Source: DASPGX01 sp035620375 (GTDB lineage: Bacteria > Patescibacteriota > Minisyncoccia > 2-02-FULL-40-12 > GWA2-44-9). Taken from it: DNA of 58,941 bases. Shown here in pieces: positions 38,699 through 45,843 of the stretch. Every line of letters starts with the position of its first letter. The first letter of the stretch is position 1. Below the pieces are notes generated by a model. The model did not search any database, was not told the DNA's origin, and was given only the letters and a program-made list of their open reading frames with translations. The position numbers and the translations under genes are program-made. The stretch spans positions 1 to 58,941 of the forward strand of contig DASPGX010000015.1 of the NCBI GenBank assembly GCA_035620375.1, read 5' to 3'.

Positions 38699-38814
38699 GA
38701 CCGCCGTATTCGGATGGGATTCAAGGCATCGGCGAGGACCGAACCGAGCCGTACTGACGTACGGTAAGGGAGGACCGGAGCCGATAACGCAGAAGACCGC
38801 CGGATACGGCGGTC
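38699..38814 (+). repeat. Dispersed structured repeat, copy 3, with a different outer stem
   Basis: Core GAGGACCGAACCGAG, CGTACTGACGTACG hairpin, GGGAGGACCGGAG matches the family. The outer arms are GACCGCCGTATTCGG and CCGGATACGGCGGTC, nearly perfect complements but unrelated to the GCTTGCCCGA arms of other copies. Confidence 0.7.
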
Positions 38815-38818
38815 CCTG

Positions 38819-38862
38819 AGCGGAGCGCGAGCCGCGCACGCGCTCTCGCGCGTGCGAGCGCT
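38819..38862 (-). terminator. GC-rich hairpin after rny
   Basis: GGAGCGC/GCGCTCC outer and GCGCACGCG/CGCGTGCG inner pairing, seven bases past the rny stop; no T-run. Confidence 0.5.
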
Positions 38863-38868
38863 CCGCGG

Positions 38869-40386
38869 CTACCGAGCAAACTCTATAGCACGGGTTTCGC
38901 GAATGACGTTGACCTTAATCTCCCCCGGATACTGCATCTCCGCCTCCACCTTGCCCGCGATATCACGGGCAAGCTGCAGCGCGGCGAGGTCGTCAATCTT
39001 GGCAGGCGTGACAAACACGCGCAATTCACGGCCGGCCTGGATGGCGTAGGACTTCTCCACGCCCTCAAAGGAGCCGGCGATGCGTTCCAGGTCCTCCAGT
39101 CGCTTGAGGTAAATCTCCACGGTGTCGCGCCGGGCTCCCGGACGGGCCGCGGAGATGGCGTCGGCCGCCTGCACGATGCGGCTCTCCAGCGTGGAATACG
39201 GGAATTCTTCGTGATGGCTTTCCATCGCCCGGATGACCCGCTCGTCCATGCCGAATTTCGCCAGAATCTTGCGGCCGATTTCCACGTGCGTACCCTGCAC
39301 CTCGTGGTCCACCGCCTTGCCGATGTCGTGGAACAGTGCGCCCTTCTTGGCGATTGCGACATCGGCTCCCAGTTCGCCCGCGAGCATGCCCGCGACATGG
39401 GCCATCTCGATGGAGTGCAGGAGCACGTTCTGCCCGAAACTCGTCCGGTACGCGAGACGGCCGAGGAGGTAGACGAGTTTGGGGTCCACCATGCCCACGC
39501 CGCACTCAAGGAGCGCCGCCTCTCCGGCCTCCTTAATCTTTCCGTTGATGTCCTCGCGCGCCTTTTCCACCGCCTCCTCGATTTTCGCCGGATGGATGCG
39601 TCCGTCAGCCACCAGCTGATCGATGGCGAGCTTTGCAATCTGCCTGCGTACGGGGTCAAAACCGCTGACCACGAGCGTTCCGGGCGTGTCGTCGATGATG
39701 ATATCCACGCCGGTCAGCCGTTCGATGGTTTTGATGTTCCGCCCTTCCTTGCCGATAATCTTCCCTTTCAGGTCGTCCGACGGGATGTTCACGATGGTCG
39801 TCGTCGCATCGGCGATATGCGAACCCGCGTAGCGCTGGACCGCCATGGTGAAAATCTCGCGCGCCTTGCGGTCGATTTCCTCCCGGTTTCCGGTCTCCAG
39901 CTTCTTCAGGTGCCGGTAGAGATCCTCGCGGTATTCCTCCTGCACCTTCGCGAAAATCTGCTCCTTGGCCTCATCCCGCGACAGGCCGCCAATTTTCTCC
40001 AGGGCATCCAGCTGGCGGTGCCGGATGTCGCCCAATTCGGTGCGGACGGTCTCGGCCTCCTGCATTTTGGACGACAACGACTCCTTTTCCTTTCCAAGCT
40101 CCTTCTCCTTTTCGCCGAGGTCAGACTCCTTCTTCCCCAGAAGGTTTTCTATGCGGTCCAGCTGCTTGCGTCGCTCATTCTCCTCCTTCTTCGCCTCATC
40201 AAGCACTTTCAGCGCCTTGTTGTTCGCCTCCAGGACGATTTCCTGGGCTTTAGCCTTGGAATCGCTCAACAGGCCCTGTGCGCGGGCCTCCGCTTCAGCG
40301 ACCTTCTTGCCGGCCGCGAACTTACGTACGAAGAATCCTACGAGAAACCCGACGACGACTGCGGGAACGATGAACGTAATGGGCAT
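38869..40386 (-). CDS. rny: Ribonuclease Y
   Basis: 505 residues. Membrane-bound endoribonuclease that starts mRNA decay. In order: N-terminal helix (ITFIVPAVVVGFLVGFFV), a long Glu/Lys-rich coiled coil (about 25-190), a KH domain (IIGKEGRNIKTIERLTGVD) and an HD domain with ALFHDIGKAVDHE, the metal-binding His-Asp pair. Length and layout are standard. The best promoter, TAGACA-17-TATGAT at 40505-40533, would give a leader of about 115 bases; no clear ribosome site precedes the ATG. Confidence 0.96.
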   Translation of the reverse strand: MPITFIVPAVVVGFLVGFFVRKFAAGKKVAEAEARAQGLLSDSKAKAQEIVLEANNKALKVLDEAKKEENERRKQLDRIENLLGKKESDLGEKEKELGKEKESLSSKMQEAETVRTELGDIRHRQLDALEKIGGLSRDEAKEQIFAKVQEEYREDLYRHLKKLETGNREEIDRKAREIFTMAVQRYAGSHIADATTTIVNIPSDDLKGKIIGKEGRNIKTIERLTGVDIIIDDTPGTLVVSGFDPVRRQIAKLAIDQLVADGRIHPAKIEEAVEKAREDINGKIKEAGEAALLECGVGMVDPKLVYLLGRLAYRTSFGQNVLLHSIEMAHVAGMLAGELGADVAIAKKGALFHDIGKAVDHEVQGTHVEIGRKILAKFGMDERVIRAMESHHEEFPYSTLESRIVQAADAISAARPGARRDTVEIYLKRLEDLERIAGSFEGVEKSYAIQAGRELRVFVTPAKIDDLAALQLARDIAGKVEAEMQYPGEIKVNVIRETRAIEFAR

Positions 40387-40504
40387 ATGATGCCGAAAGC
40401 GCCCGAGCCAGAACGCCGTGACTCACGGTTCCGTTTGTGTTCAAGAGTTTCATGCCTGAGAGCGGCTCTACGCGGGCGCAGGTTAATACAAAATTCAATG
40501 CCCC

Positions 40505-40533
40505 ATCATACCACCTACATTTGCGTCTGTCTA
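40505..40533 (-). promoter_or_regulatory. Promoter of rny
   Basis: TAGACA (40528-40533), 17-base spacer, TATGAT (40505-40510). Confidence 0.6.
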
Positions 40534-40566
40534 TACGTACGCATGGAGCCACGCATAACGCCTCCC

Positions 40567-40663
40567 GCTTGCCCGAGTTCAAGGCGCAAGCGAGCACCGG
40601 AGCGAGCCGTACTCAATGTACGGTAAGCGAGGAGCACAGCGGCAACGCAGAAATCGGGCAAGC
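40567..40663 (+). repeat. Dispersed structured repeat, copy 4
   Basis: The cleanest copy: perfect outer arms GCTTGCCCGA (40567-40576) and TCGGGCAAGC (40654-40663), core GAGCACCGGAGCGAG, hairpin CCGTACTCAATGTACGG, then AGCGAGGAGCACAGCGG. It lies between the mnmA 3' end and the rny promoter. Confidence 0.8.
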
Positions 40664-40670
40664 CCATGCG

Positions 40671-40719
40671 GCAGAAAAACGGAAACCCCGCCCTTTTTCT
40701 GGCGGGGCCGTTTTTCTGC
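40671..40719. terminator. Hairpin terminator of mnmA, GCAGAAAAACGG type
   Basis: Outer arms GCAGAAAAACGG/CCGTTTTTCTGC and inner CCCCGCC/GGCGGGG. The same two-part stem occurs inverted at 54461-54508. Confidence 0.8.
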
Positions 40720-40726
40720 GGGAGCG

Positions 40727-41782
40727 TTATACCAGGATGCCGCCGCCGATGACACACCCGTTCCGGTACACGACGGCCGACTGCCCCGCCGCGACGGCAC
40801 GCACGGGCCTGAGGAACCGGATTATGCCGCGCGAGGAGATAACCGCGGGACGCGCGGGAGAACGGTAGCGGACGGCCACGGAAACCCGCTCGCGGGGTCC
40901 GGGCTTACCCGCGAACCAGCGTGTTCCCGTAATCCGCGCCCGGCTGCACGCAAGATCCTCCGCCGGACCGACAATGAGCTCATTGCGCCGGATATCCTTA
41001 CCGGTCACGTACCACGGCCCGGTACCCCCGGGAAGTCCGAGGCCATGACGCTGGCCGACGGTGTAGTATGAAACGCCGTCATGGCCGCCGAGGACGGTAC
41101 CCTCGCGGTCCCTGATGAGGCCGCGCCGCGAACGGATGCGCCGCGCAAGAAACGACTTGAAGTCCATTTCACCCACGAAACATACTCCCTGGCTGTCCTT
41201 TTTGCCGGCAACGGGGAGGTTGCGCTTTTTCGCATACCCGCGGACCTCGGATTTGAGCATTCCCCCGACGGGAAACAGCACTCGCTCAAGCGCAGCCTGC
41301 GGTACACCCCACAGAAAATACGTCTGGTCCTTGTTCCGGTCCTTCGCCCTGGCAAGCACGGCCTTCCGGCTCCCACCCGCGGACCGGATGCGCCGGATGC
41401 GCGCATAGTGCCCCGTGGCGATGGCATCCGCGCCGCCGGCGAGCGCACGCCGGAGAAACAGGCCGAACTTGATGTGCCGGTTGCACTCCACGTCCGGATT
41501 CGGCGTGATTCCGGCACGGTAGCCCGCAACCATGGGACGGGCCACCTTCGCCCCGTACGCCGAAGAAAAATCCCAGGTCAGCAGCGGGATGCCGAGCGCG
41601 GTTGCGACCCTGAGCGCGTCCGTCCGGTCCTGATGCCACTGACAGGCGACGCCCGCGGGCTGCCACGGCTTCATGAAAACGCCGACGACGCGAAAACCCC
41701 GCTCCGTGAGCAGGGCGGCCGCGGCGGACGAATCAACGCCGCCGGACATCGCGACATAGACGGTTTTCCGGCGCGCATTCAT
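40727..41782 (-). CDS. mnmA: tRNA-specific 2-thiouridylase MnmA
   Basis: Inserts sulfur at U34 of Glu, Gln and Lys tRNAs. 351 residues, normal. The ATP PP-loop is AMSGGVDSSAAA (residues 11-22). The catalytic Cys pair is present: one in NPDVECNRHIKF, the other in DSQGVCFVGEMDFK. ATGHYARI and KDQTYFLWGV are further family blocks. CATAAT lies six bases before the ATG with TTGCGT 17 bases further, so the mRNA is probably leaderless; the promoter is back to back with that of nadK. Confidence 0.96.
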   Translation of the reverse strand: MNARRKTVYVAMSGGVDSSAAAALLTERGFRVVGVFMKPWQPAGVACQWHQDRTDALRVATALGIPLLTWDFSSAYGAKVARPMVAGYRAGITPNPDVECNRHIKFGLFLRRALAGGADAIATGHYARIRRIRSAGGSRKAVLARAKDRNKDQTYFLWGVPQAALERVLFPVGGMLKSEVRGYAKKRNLPVAGKKDSQGVCFVGEMDFKSFLARRIRSRRGLIRDREGTVLGGHDGVSYYTVGQRHGLGLPGGTGPWYVTGKDIRRNELIVGPAEDLACSRARITGTRWFAGKPGPRERVSVAVRYRSPARPAVISSRGIIRFLRPVRAVAAGQSAVVYRNGCVIGGGILV

Positions 41783-41788
41783 GGTACG

Positions 41789-41817
41789 ATTATGCCAGAA
41801 AATCCGCCTCTACGCAA
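41789..41817 (-). promoter_or_regulatory. Promoter of mnmA, likely leaderless
   Basis: TTGCGT (41812-41817), 17-base spacer, CATAAT (41789-41794), six bases before the ATG. Confidence 0.65.
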
Positions 41818-41821
41818 TTGC

Positions 41822-41849
41822 TTGCAACGCGGCGAAGTTCCGATACGAT
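41822..41849 (+). promoter_or_regulatory. Promoter of nadK, likely leaderless
   Basis: TTGCAA (41822-41827), 16-base spacer, TACGAT (41844-41849), eight bases before the ATG. The -35 boxes of the divergent pair are only four bases apart. Confidence 0.6.
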
Positions 41850-41857
41850 GCCGGTAT

Positions 41858-42685
41858 ATGCAGCCTCCGAAGTCGGTAACCTTCTTTCGGAGACCGGGAC
41901 ACGGCCCATCAGAGCGATGGGAGTCCAAGCTCCGGAAACTCGCCGCGCAACGGCATCCGGACATCGCCGTCGTCCGGAACAACGCTGACGTCGCCTTCGT
42001 GCTGGGCGGCGACGGGACCATCATGGAGGCGGCCCGCGCCGGAGTCGCGCGCGTCATCGTCGGGCTGAACCTCGGCACGGTCGGTTTTCTGGCGACGGTG
42101 CGCACCGAACGGCGGTTTCTCGCCGGCGTGCGCGCAGTTCTCCGCGGCGACTACCATGCCCAGGACCGGCTTATGCTCCGCGTCGCGGTGCAGCGAGGAG
42201 GAGCGACCGTACTTCAGGAAACCGCGCTCAACGAAGTGTATATCCAAAGTCCGCTCGGCATGGTCATCCTGGACGTCCGGATAGGACGGACCCATGTCCA
42301 GCACATCCGCGGAAGCGGCGCGCTCATCGCGTCCCCGACGGGCTCCACCGGGTATAACCTCTCCGCGCACGGCCCCATCGTTGACCCGTCGTTGAACGTG
42401 TTCATCGTCAGCGAAATACTGGACCATAATACGCCGACGCCGAGCATCATCATCCCCACGGACCGCACCGTCACCGTTTCCGTCGCTTCGTTCCGGCGCC
42501 GCGGCCTGTTGAAACTGGAAAAGGACGACGCCGACGTCATCTGCTCCGCCGACGGCGCGTTCGCATTCGCGCTCCGCGAGAAGGATCTGGTCCGGGTGAG
42601 CCGTTCGCCGCGCTCGGTCGCCATCGCGCAGCTGGAATCCGATTATTTCTATCAGTCGTTGCATGAGAAATTCTCCATCACCTGA
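41858..42685 (+). CDS. nadK: NAD kinase
   Basis: Phosphorylates NAD to NADP. 275 residues from the ATG giving MQPPKSVTFFRRPG. LGGDGTIMEAAR has the family GGDG motif, and ALIASPTGSTGYNLSAHGPI the second, catalytic block; GLNLGTVGFLA lies between. A much longer open frame runs in front but overlaps mnmA on the other strand and is not coding. The final residues overlap or adjoin the HAD hydrolase gene, so the two are an operon. NAD kinase is one of the few cofactor enzymes kept in reduced genomes. Confidence 0.94.
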   Translation: MQPPKSVTFFRRPGHGPSERWESKLRKLAAQRHPDIAVVRNNADVAFVLGGDGTIMEAARAGVARVIVGLNLGTVGFLATVRTERRFLAGVRAVLRGDYHAQDRLMLRVAVQRGGATVLQETALNEVYIQSPLGMVILDVRIGRTHVQHIRGSGALIASPTGSTGYNLSAHGPIVDPSLNVFIVSEILDHNTPTPSIIIPTDRTVTVSVASFRRRGLLKLEKDDADVICSADGAFAFALREKDLVRVSRSPRSVAIAQLESDYFYQSLHEKFSIT

Positions 42686-42686
42686 C

Positions 42687-43466
42687 ATGCCCCCCAAGCG
42701 CAGGGTAAAACTCGCGATTTTCGACATCGACGGCACGATATTCCGTTCGTCCCTTATCATCGAACTGTTCAACGACCTCGTCCGCAGGGGCATCTTCCCG
42801 CGCTATGCAAGCGCGGAGGTGGAACGCAACTACGTCGCCTGGCTGAACCGGAAGGGTCACTACAACGATTACCTGATGAAGCTCGTCGAGGTGTTTTACC
42901 GGCACCTCGCCGGATGCAGCACGAAAGCGGTAAACGCCTCCACGCGCGCCGTCATCGCATGGCAGAAGGACCGTGTGCACCGGTTCCCCCGCCAGCTTAT
43001 CGGGGATCTGCGCCGGCAGAACTACTACATCCTCGTGCTTTCCAATTCTCCTGAACCCATCGTCCGCCAGTTCGCGCGCTCCATGAAATTCGACGCGGCA
43101 ATCGGCCATGAGCTGGAAACGCTTCACGGAATCTATACGGGCCGGAGCATCGTTGACGGCGTACTGAAGCCCGGGTACGCCCTCATCGACAAGGTATCCA
43201 AACTGGAAAAGTTCATCGCGGACCGCAATCTTTCCGCGGACCTGGCGCGTTCGGTGATGATCGGGGATTCCGAGGGCGACCTTGCGCTGTTGTCCTACGT
43301 GGGCAGACCCATCGCGTTCAATCCATCCCTGCCGCTCGCGCGCATCGCGCGCCAGCGCGGATGGCGCGTCGTGGTTGAGCGCAAGGACGTCGTGTACGAC
43401 ATCAAGGATTCCGAACTTCTGAAGGTCCGCGGGGCAAAGCCCCGCGTCGGATACGGCAAAAAGTGA
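42687..43466 (+). CDS. HAD-superfamily phosphatase, SerB-like (subfamily IB)
   Basis: About 259 residues. Motif I is LAIFDIDGTIFRSS with both Asp, motif II is LVLSNSP, and motif IV is MIGDSEGDLALL. A helical cap lies between motifs I and II, as in SerB-like enzymes that act on phosphoserine or other small phosphates; the substrate here is open. The ATG at 42687 directly follows the nadK stop. An ATG at 42663, inside nadK, would add eight residues and is also possible. No ribosome site is seen, so translation is probably coupled. Confidence 0.82.
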   Translation: MPPKRRVKLAIFDIDGTIFRSSLIIELFNDLVRRGIFPRYASAEVERNYVAWLNRKGHYNDYLMKLVEVFYRHLAGCSTKAVNASTRAVIAWQKDRVHRFPRQLIGDLRRQNYYILVLSNSPEPIVRQFARSMKFDAAIGHELETLHGIYTGRSIVDGVLKPGYALIDKVSKLEKFIADRNLSADLARSVMIGDSEGDLALLSYVGRPIAFNPSLPLARIARQRGWRVVVERKDVVYDIKDSELLKVRGAKPRVGYGKK

Positions 43467-43518
43467 CGCCGCGTTACCCACAGGTTATCGCGGCCCGCTG
43501 TGATACGATGTGAGCCCG

Positions 43519-43869
43519 ATGACGCTCGACGAATATCAGCAATTCACGGCGACGACGGCAAAACATGCCTCCCTTGCGGCGGCATCCGCCACGCATGCCA
43601 GGGACCTCGTGTATCCGGTCCTGGGACTGAACGGCGAGGCGGGAGAGGTCGCCGAGAAGGTCAAGAAACTCATCCGCGACGACGACGGACAGATTACGGA
43701 TGACGCGCGTACGGCCATCGCGCTGGAACTCGGCGACGTGCTCTGGTATCTGGCGACGACAGCCCGCAAGCTCGGCGTGCCGCTGAGCGAGGTCGCGCGC
43801 ATGAACATGGAAAAACTGCTCAGCCGCCGGGCGCGCGGGACGACGGGCGGTTCGGGCGACAACCGCTGA
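43519..43869 (+). CDS. MazG-like nucleotide pyrophosphohydrolase
   Basis: 116 residues. All-alpha NTP pyrophosphatase that may clear abnormal nucleotides. LGLNGEAGEVAEKVKKLIRD gives the E-x-x-E half and IALELGDVLWYLATTARKLG the E-x-x-D half of the metal site, in the usual spacing. The ATG at 43519 is chosen; GTG at 43510 would add three residues. TACGAT lies nine bases before the ATG. The next gene starts two bases after its stop. Confidence 0.85.
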   Translation: MTLDEYQQFTATTAKHASLAAASATHARDLVYPVLGLNGEAGEVAEKVKKLIRDDDGQITDDARTAIALELGDVLWYLATTARKLGVPLSEVARMNMEKLLSRRARGTTGGSGDNR

Positions 43870-43870
43870 C

Positions 43871-44095
43871 ATGGAACGGCGCATCACGGTACGGGTGACC
43901 CCGCGCGCACGCCATGCGCGCGTTTTCAGACGCTCGGAAGATGAGTACGACATCGCGGTCACGGCGCCTCCCGAGCATGGCCGCGCGACCGATGCGTCGC
44001 GCCGTGCGCTCGCCGCGGAGCTCGGGGTCGCGCCTTCGCGCATTTCGCTCATCATGGGCGAGCGCTCGCGGACGAAGGTGTTCCGCGTGACATGA
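43871..44095 (+). CDS. DUF167 (YggU-like) protein
   Basis: 74 residues. Matches the small DUF167 family: ITVRVTPRARHARVFR at the start, YDIAVTAPPEHGRATDASRR in the middle (the family's AxP..GKAN block, with some change) and SLIMGERSRTKVFRV at the end. The function is not known. It starts two bases after the MazG-like stop and is probably translated with it. Confidence 0.82.
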   Translation: MERRITVRVTPRARHARVFRRSEDEYDIAVTAPPEHGRATDASRRALAAELGVAPSRISLIMGERSRTKVFRVT

Positions 44096-44118
44096 GCGCT
44101 ACTTATCCACTTTTTTTA

Positions 44119-44147
44119 TATACATGAAAGTAGTGCGTTCCTATAAT
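44119..44147 (+). promoter_or_regulatory. Promoter of the Lys-rich miniprotein transcript
   Basis: TATACA, 17-base spacer, perfect TATAAT (44142-44147). Confidence 0.65.
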
Positions 44148-44246
44148 GAACGCAGGTCGGATATTTATACGGTATCAACAGGAGGGATGCGATGCAGCAG
44201 GTGAGCGCCGCGGCGCTCTCCGGACTGAATCGCCTTCCATCCAGAA

Positions 44247-44324
44247 ATGGCCAAGAAGAGGAAGGCGGCCAAGAAGAAGATGGCGCCCAAGAAGCGCAAA
44301 GCCGCGAAGAAGAAAAAGAGGTAA
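44247..44324 (+). CDS. 25-residue Lys-rich miniprotein
   Basis: Reads MAKKRKAAKKKMAPKKRKAA, then KKKKR and stop. It is built from two similar halves, like the tails of histone H1-like proteins or a minimal nucleic-acid-binding peptide. The ATG has no ribosome site of its own. A perfect one (AGGAGGG at 44180-44186) lies 60 bases upstream, before ATGs in two frames: one stops after five codons, and the other (44192) runs in a different frame through this gene and the terminator. The clear promoter and terminator show that a short RNA is made; which frame is used cannot be settled here. Confidence 0.5.
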   Translation: MAKKRKAAKKKMAPKKRKAAKKKKR

Positions 44325-44333
44325 CCTCTTTTC

Positions 44334-44367
44334 CGAAAAGCCCCGAAGGGGGCTTTTCGCTTTTTTT
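44334..44367 (+). terminator. Classical terminator of the miniprotein transcript
   Basis: CGAAAAGCCCC/GGGGCTTTTCG with a GAAG loop, then seven T. Confidence 0.92.
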
Positions 44368-44379
44368 CCGGAAATGAAA

Positions 44380-44400
44380 CCCGCCCCTCGTGAGGGCGGG
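44380..44400 (-). terminator. Terminator of the lipoprotein-like gene
   Basis: CCCGCCC/GGGCGGG adjoining the stop codon, followed on the minus strand by TTTCATTTCC. Confidence 0.75.
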
Positions 44401-45774
44401 CTATTGCTCCGCATCCCGTTCCTGCAGGTACCGGAGTTTCACGATGTACCCGCCGGTTTCCTGCTTGATGCGGCTCGGCAGATGCACCGACCAGTCCGCG
44501 CTCTTTTTTGCGAGTGCGGTCCGTATCGCGGGTATGACCCGTGCAGGAGAAGCGTTGTACAGGGCGGCAAGGTACTCCTCAAGCCGCGGGTCCTTGAGGA
44601 TGGATTCGCCGAACGTGTCCACCAGCAGCTTGAGATTGTTGTCGTGAAGAAGCACGGCGGCCATCGCGACGTTCAGGTGGTCGCGCGCCCCGCCGGTGAA
44701 GTCGCGGTTCAGGCGCGCCGCGGGATATCGCTCGCGGATGGTCGTGTACGTGCCCTTCCGGCCGTTATCCGTGAACTGGTACGGGCCGCAGGCTCCCGCG
44801 CTGCTGCAGGTGAGCGCGAACGCATCCTGCAGGTTCGTCGCGAACAGGACGTGCACGCGTTCCACAACCCGCTCGTTCTCAAACAGGAATTCCGCAAGAT
44901 CCATCTGCTCGATGAGCGGCAGGCGCTCGAACATGACCGGCGTGAGATACGGCAGATCCGCCACATCGGTACCGGGCACGGCACGCGACGGCACCTTGCG
45001 CTCGCGGAGCAATGCATACGCGCGGGCGACGAGGTCCTGAAGGTATTCCTCGCCGATTTCCACGAGCAGATCGCTGTGCAGGTCGCGGCTGTACGGCACG
45101 TACTGTCGGTATTCCACCGACCTCGTGGTTGAGCGGACCAGCTTGGTCGCGCCCGTTGCCGTGCGGACGCGCCGCGACGACGTTACGTTGCGCGCAAAAG
45201 GCTCCACGTTGCCGATGACGACGGCGTTCGCGGGCTCGACGATGCGGAACTCCGTGTTCCAGAGGTTCCAACGGATACCGTTACTGCGCTCCACGACCTC
45301 GATATCCCAGCCCTCAGGCGGAACAAGGTCGGCGCCGCGTTTGAACGCCGAGATAATCTCAATCTCGCATGAATCCCGGTGCAGAACCGCGAGGGCGTAT
45401 TCCTTTTCAGGCTCACGGTACGTACGCCGGACGCCGTTCCGCGTTTCGGTGTACCGGATGGGGTCGGTTCCCACGTGAAGCGTGACCCCCGAAAGCATGC
45501 TCTTCGCCTCGGCAATCTTATCCGGCATCCAGCACAGGCGCGGCTGTGCGCGGACCTCGGGCGCAACCGCGATGAGGTCGCTGAAATCCCGCGAAGAAAG
45601 CGGAATCTCCACGATTTCCGGTTCTGCGGGCTCCGGCTCGGCGACAGGCTCCTCCTGCACGGCCTCGGTCTCCGGAGGCGACTCCGGAATGGGTATGACG
45701 GTAGAGGTACGGCTTGCACACGCCATGCCCACCACCGCCACTATCGCGATTATCGCGAGGCGGAACTGGGTCAT
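44401..45774 (-). CDS. Probable lipoprotein with lysozyme-like domain
   Basis: 457 residues. The N-terminus (FRLAIIAIVAVVGMAC) is a signal peptide that could be a lipobox, though with Met before Ala-Cys. A Pro/Glu-rich linker follows (ETEAVQEEPVAEPEPAEPE). The C-terminal third has FALTCSSAGACGPYQFTDNG, then MAAVLLHDN and YLAALYNASPARV, the pattern of lytic-transglycosylase-like folds (SAGAxGxxQ and ALYN). The first catalytic Glu usually before the S-x-G-A block is not evident, so activity is uncertain. The likely role is cell-wall cutting or binding. TTTTCA-17-TATAAC upstream is a possible promoter. Confidence 0.6.
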   Translation of the reverse strand: MTQFRLAIIAIVAVVGMACASRTSTVIPIPESPPETEAVQEEPVAEPEPAEPEIVEIPLSSRDFSDLIAVAPEVRAQPRLCWMPDKIAEAKSMLSGVTLHVGTDPIRYTETRNGVRRTYREPEKEYALAVLHRDSCEIEIISAFKRGADLVPPEGWDIEVVERSNGIRWNLWNTEFRIVEPANAVVIGNVEPFARNVTSSRRVRTATGATKLVRSTTRSVEYRQYVPYSRDLHSDLLVEIGEEYLQDLVARAYALLRERKVPSRAVPGTDVADLPYLTPVMFERLPLIEQMDLAEFLFENERVVERVHVLFATNLQDAFALTCSSAGACGPYQFTDNGRKGTYTTIRERYPAARLNRDFTGGARDHLNVAMAAVLLHDNNLKLLVDTFGESILKDPRLEEYLAALYNASPARVIPAIRTALAKKSADWSVHLPSRIKQETGGYIVKLRYLQERDAEQ

Positions 45775-45843
45775 GACCACGTACCCCCGTTGGGAATGTG
45801 CACGTGGGGTTTGTTATACCACAGGAAACTCATCGTGAAAACC

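Noticed and set aside
41081..41857. Long open frame in front of nadK, in the same frame
   Set aside because: It lies antisense to mnmA, has no family resemblance, and the NAD kinase fold is complete from the ATG at 41858. High GC content makes such long shadow frames common here.
44192..44377. 61-codon frame with an ideal ribosome site (MQQVSAAAL...)
   Set aside because: It reads through the terminator hairpin and its Glu/Gln-rich part is the shadow of the Lys-rich frame. It is kept only as an alternative in the findings.
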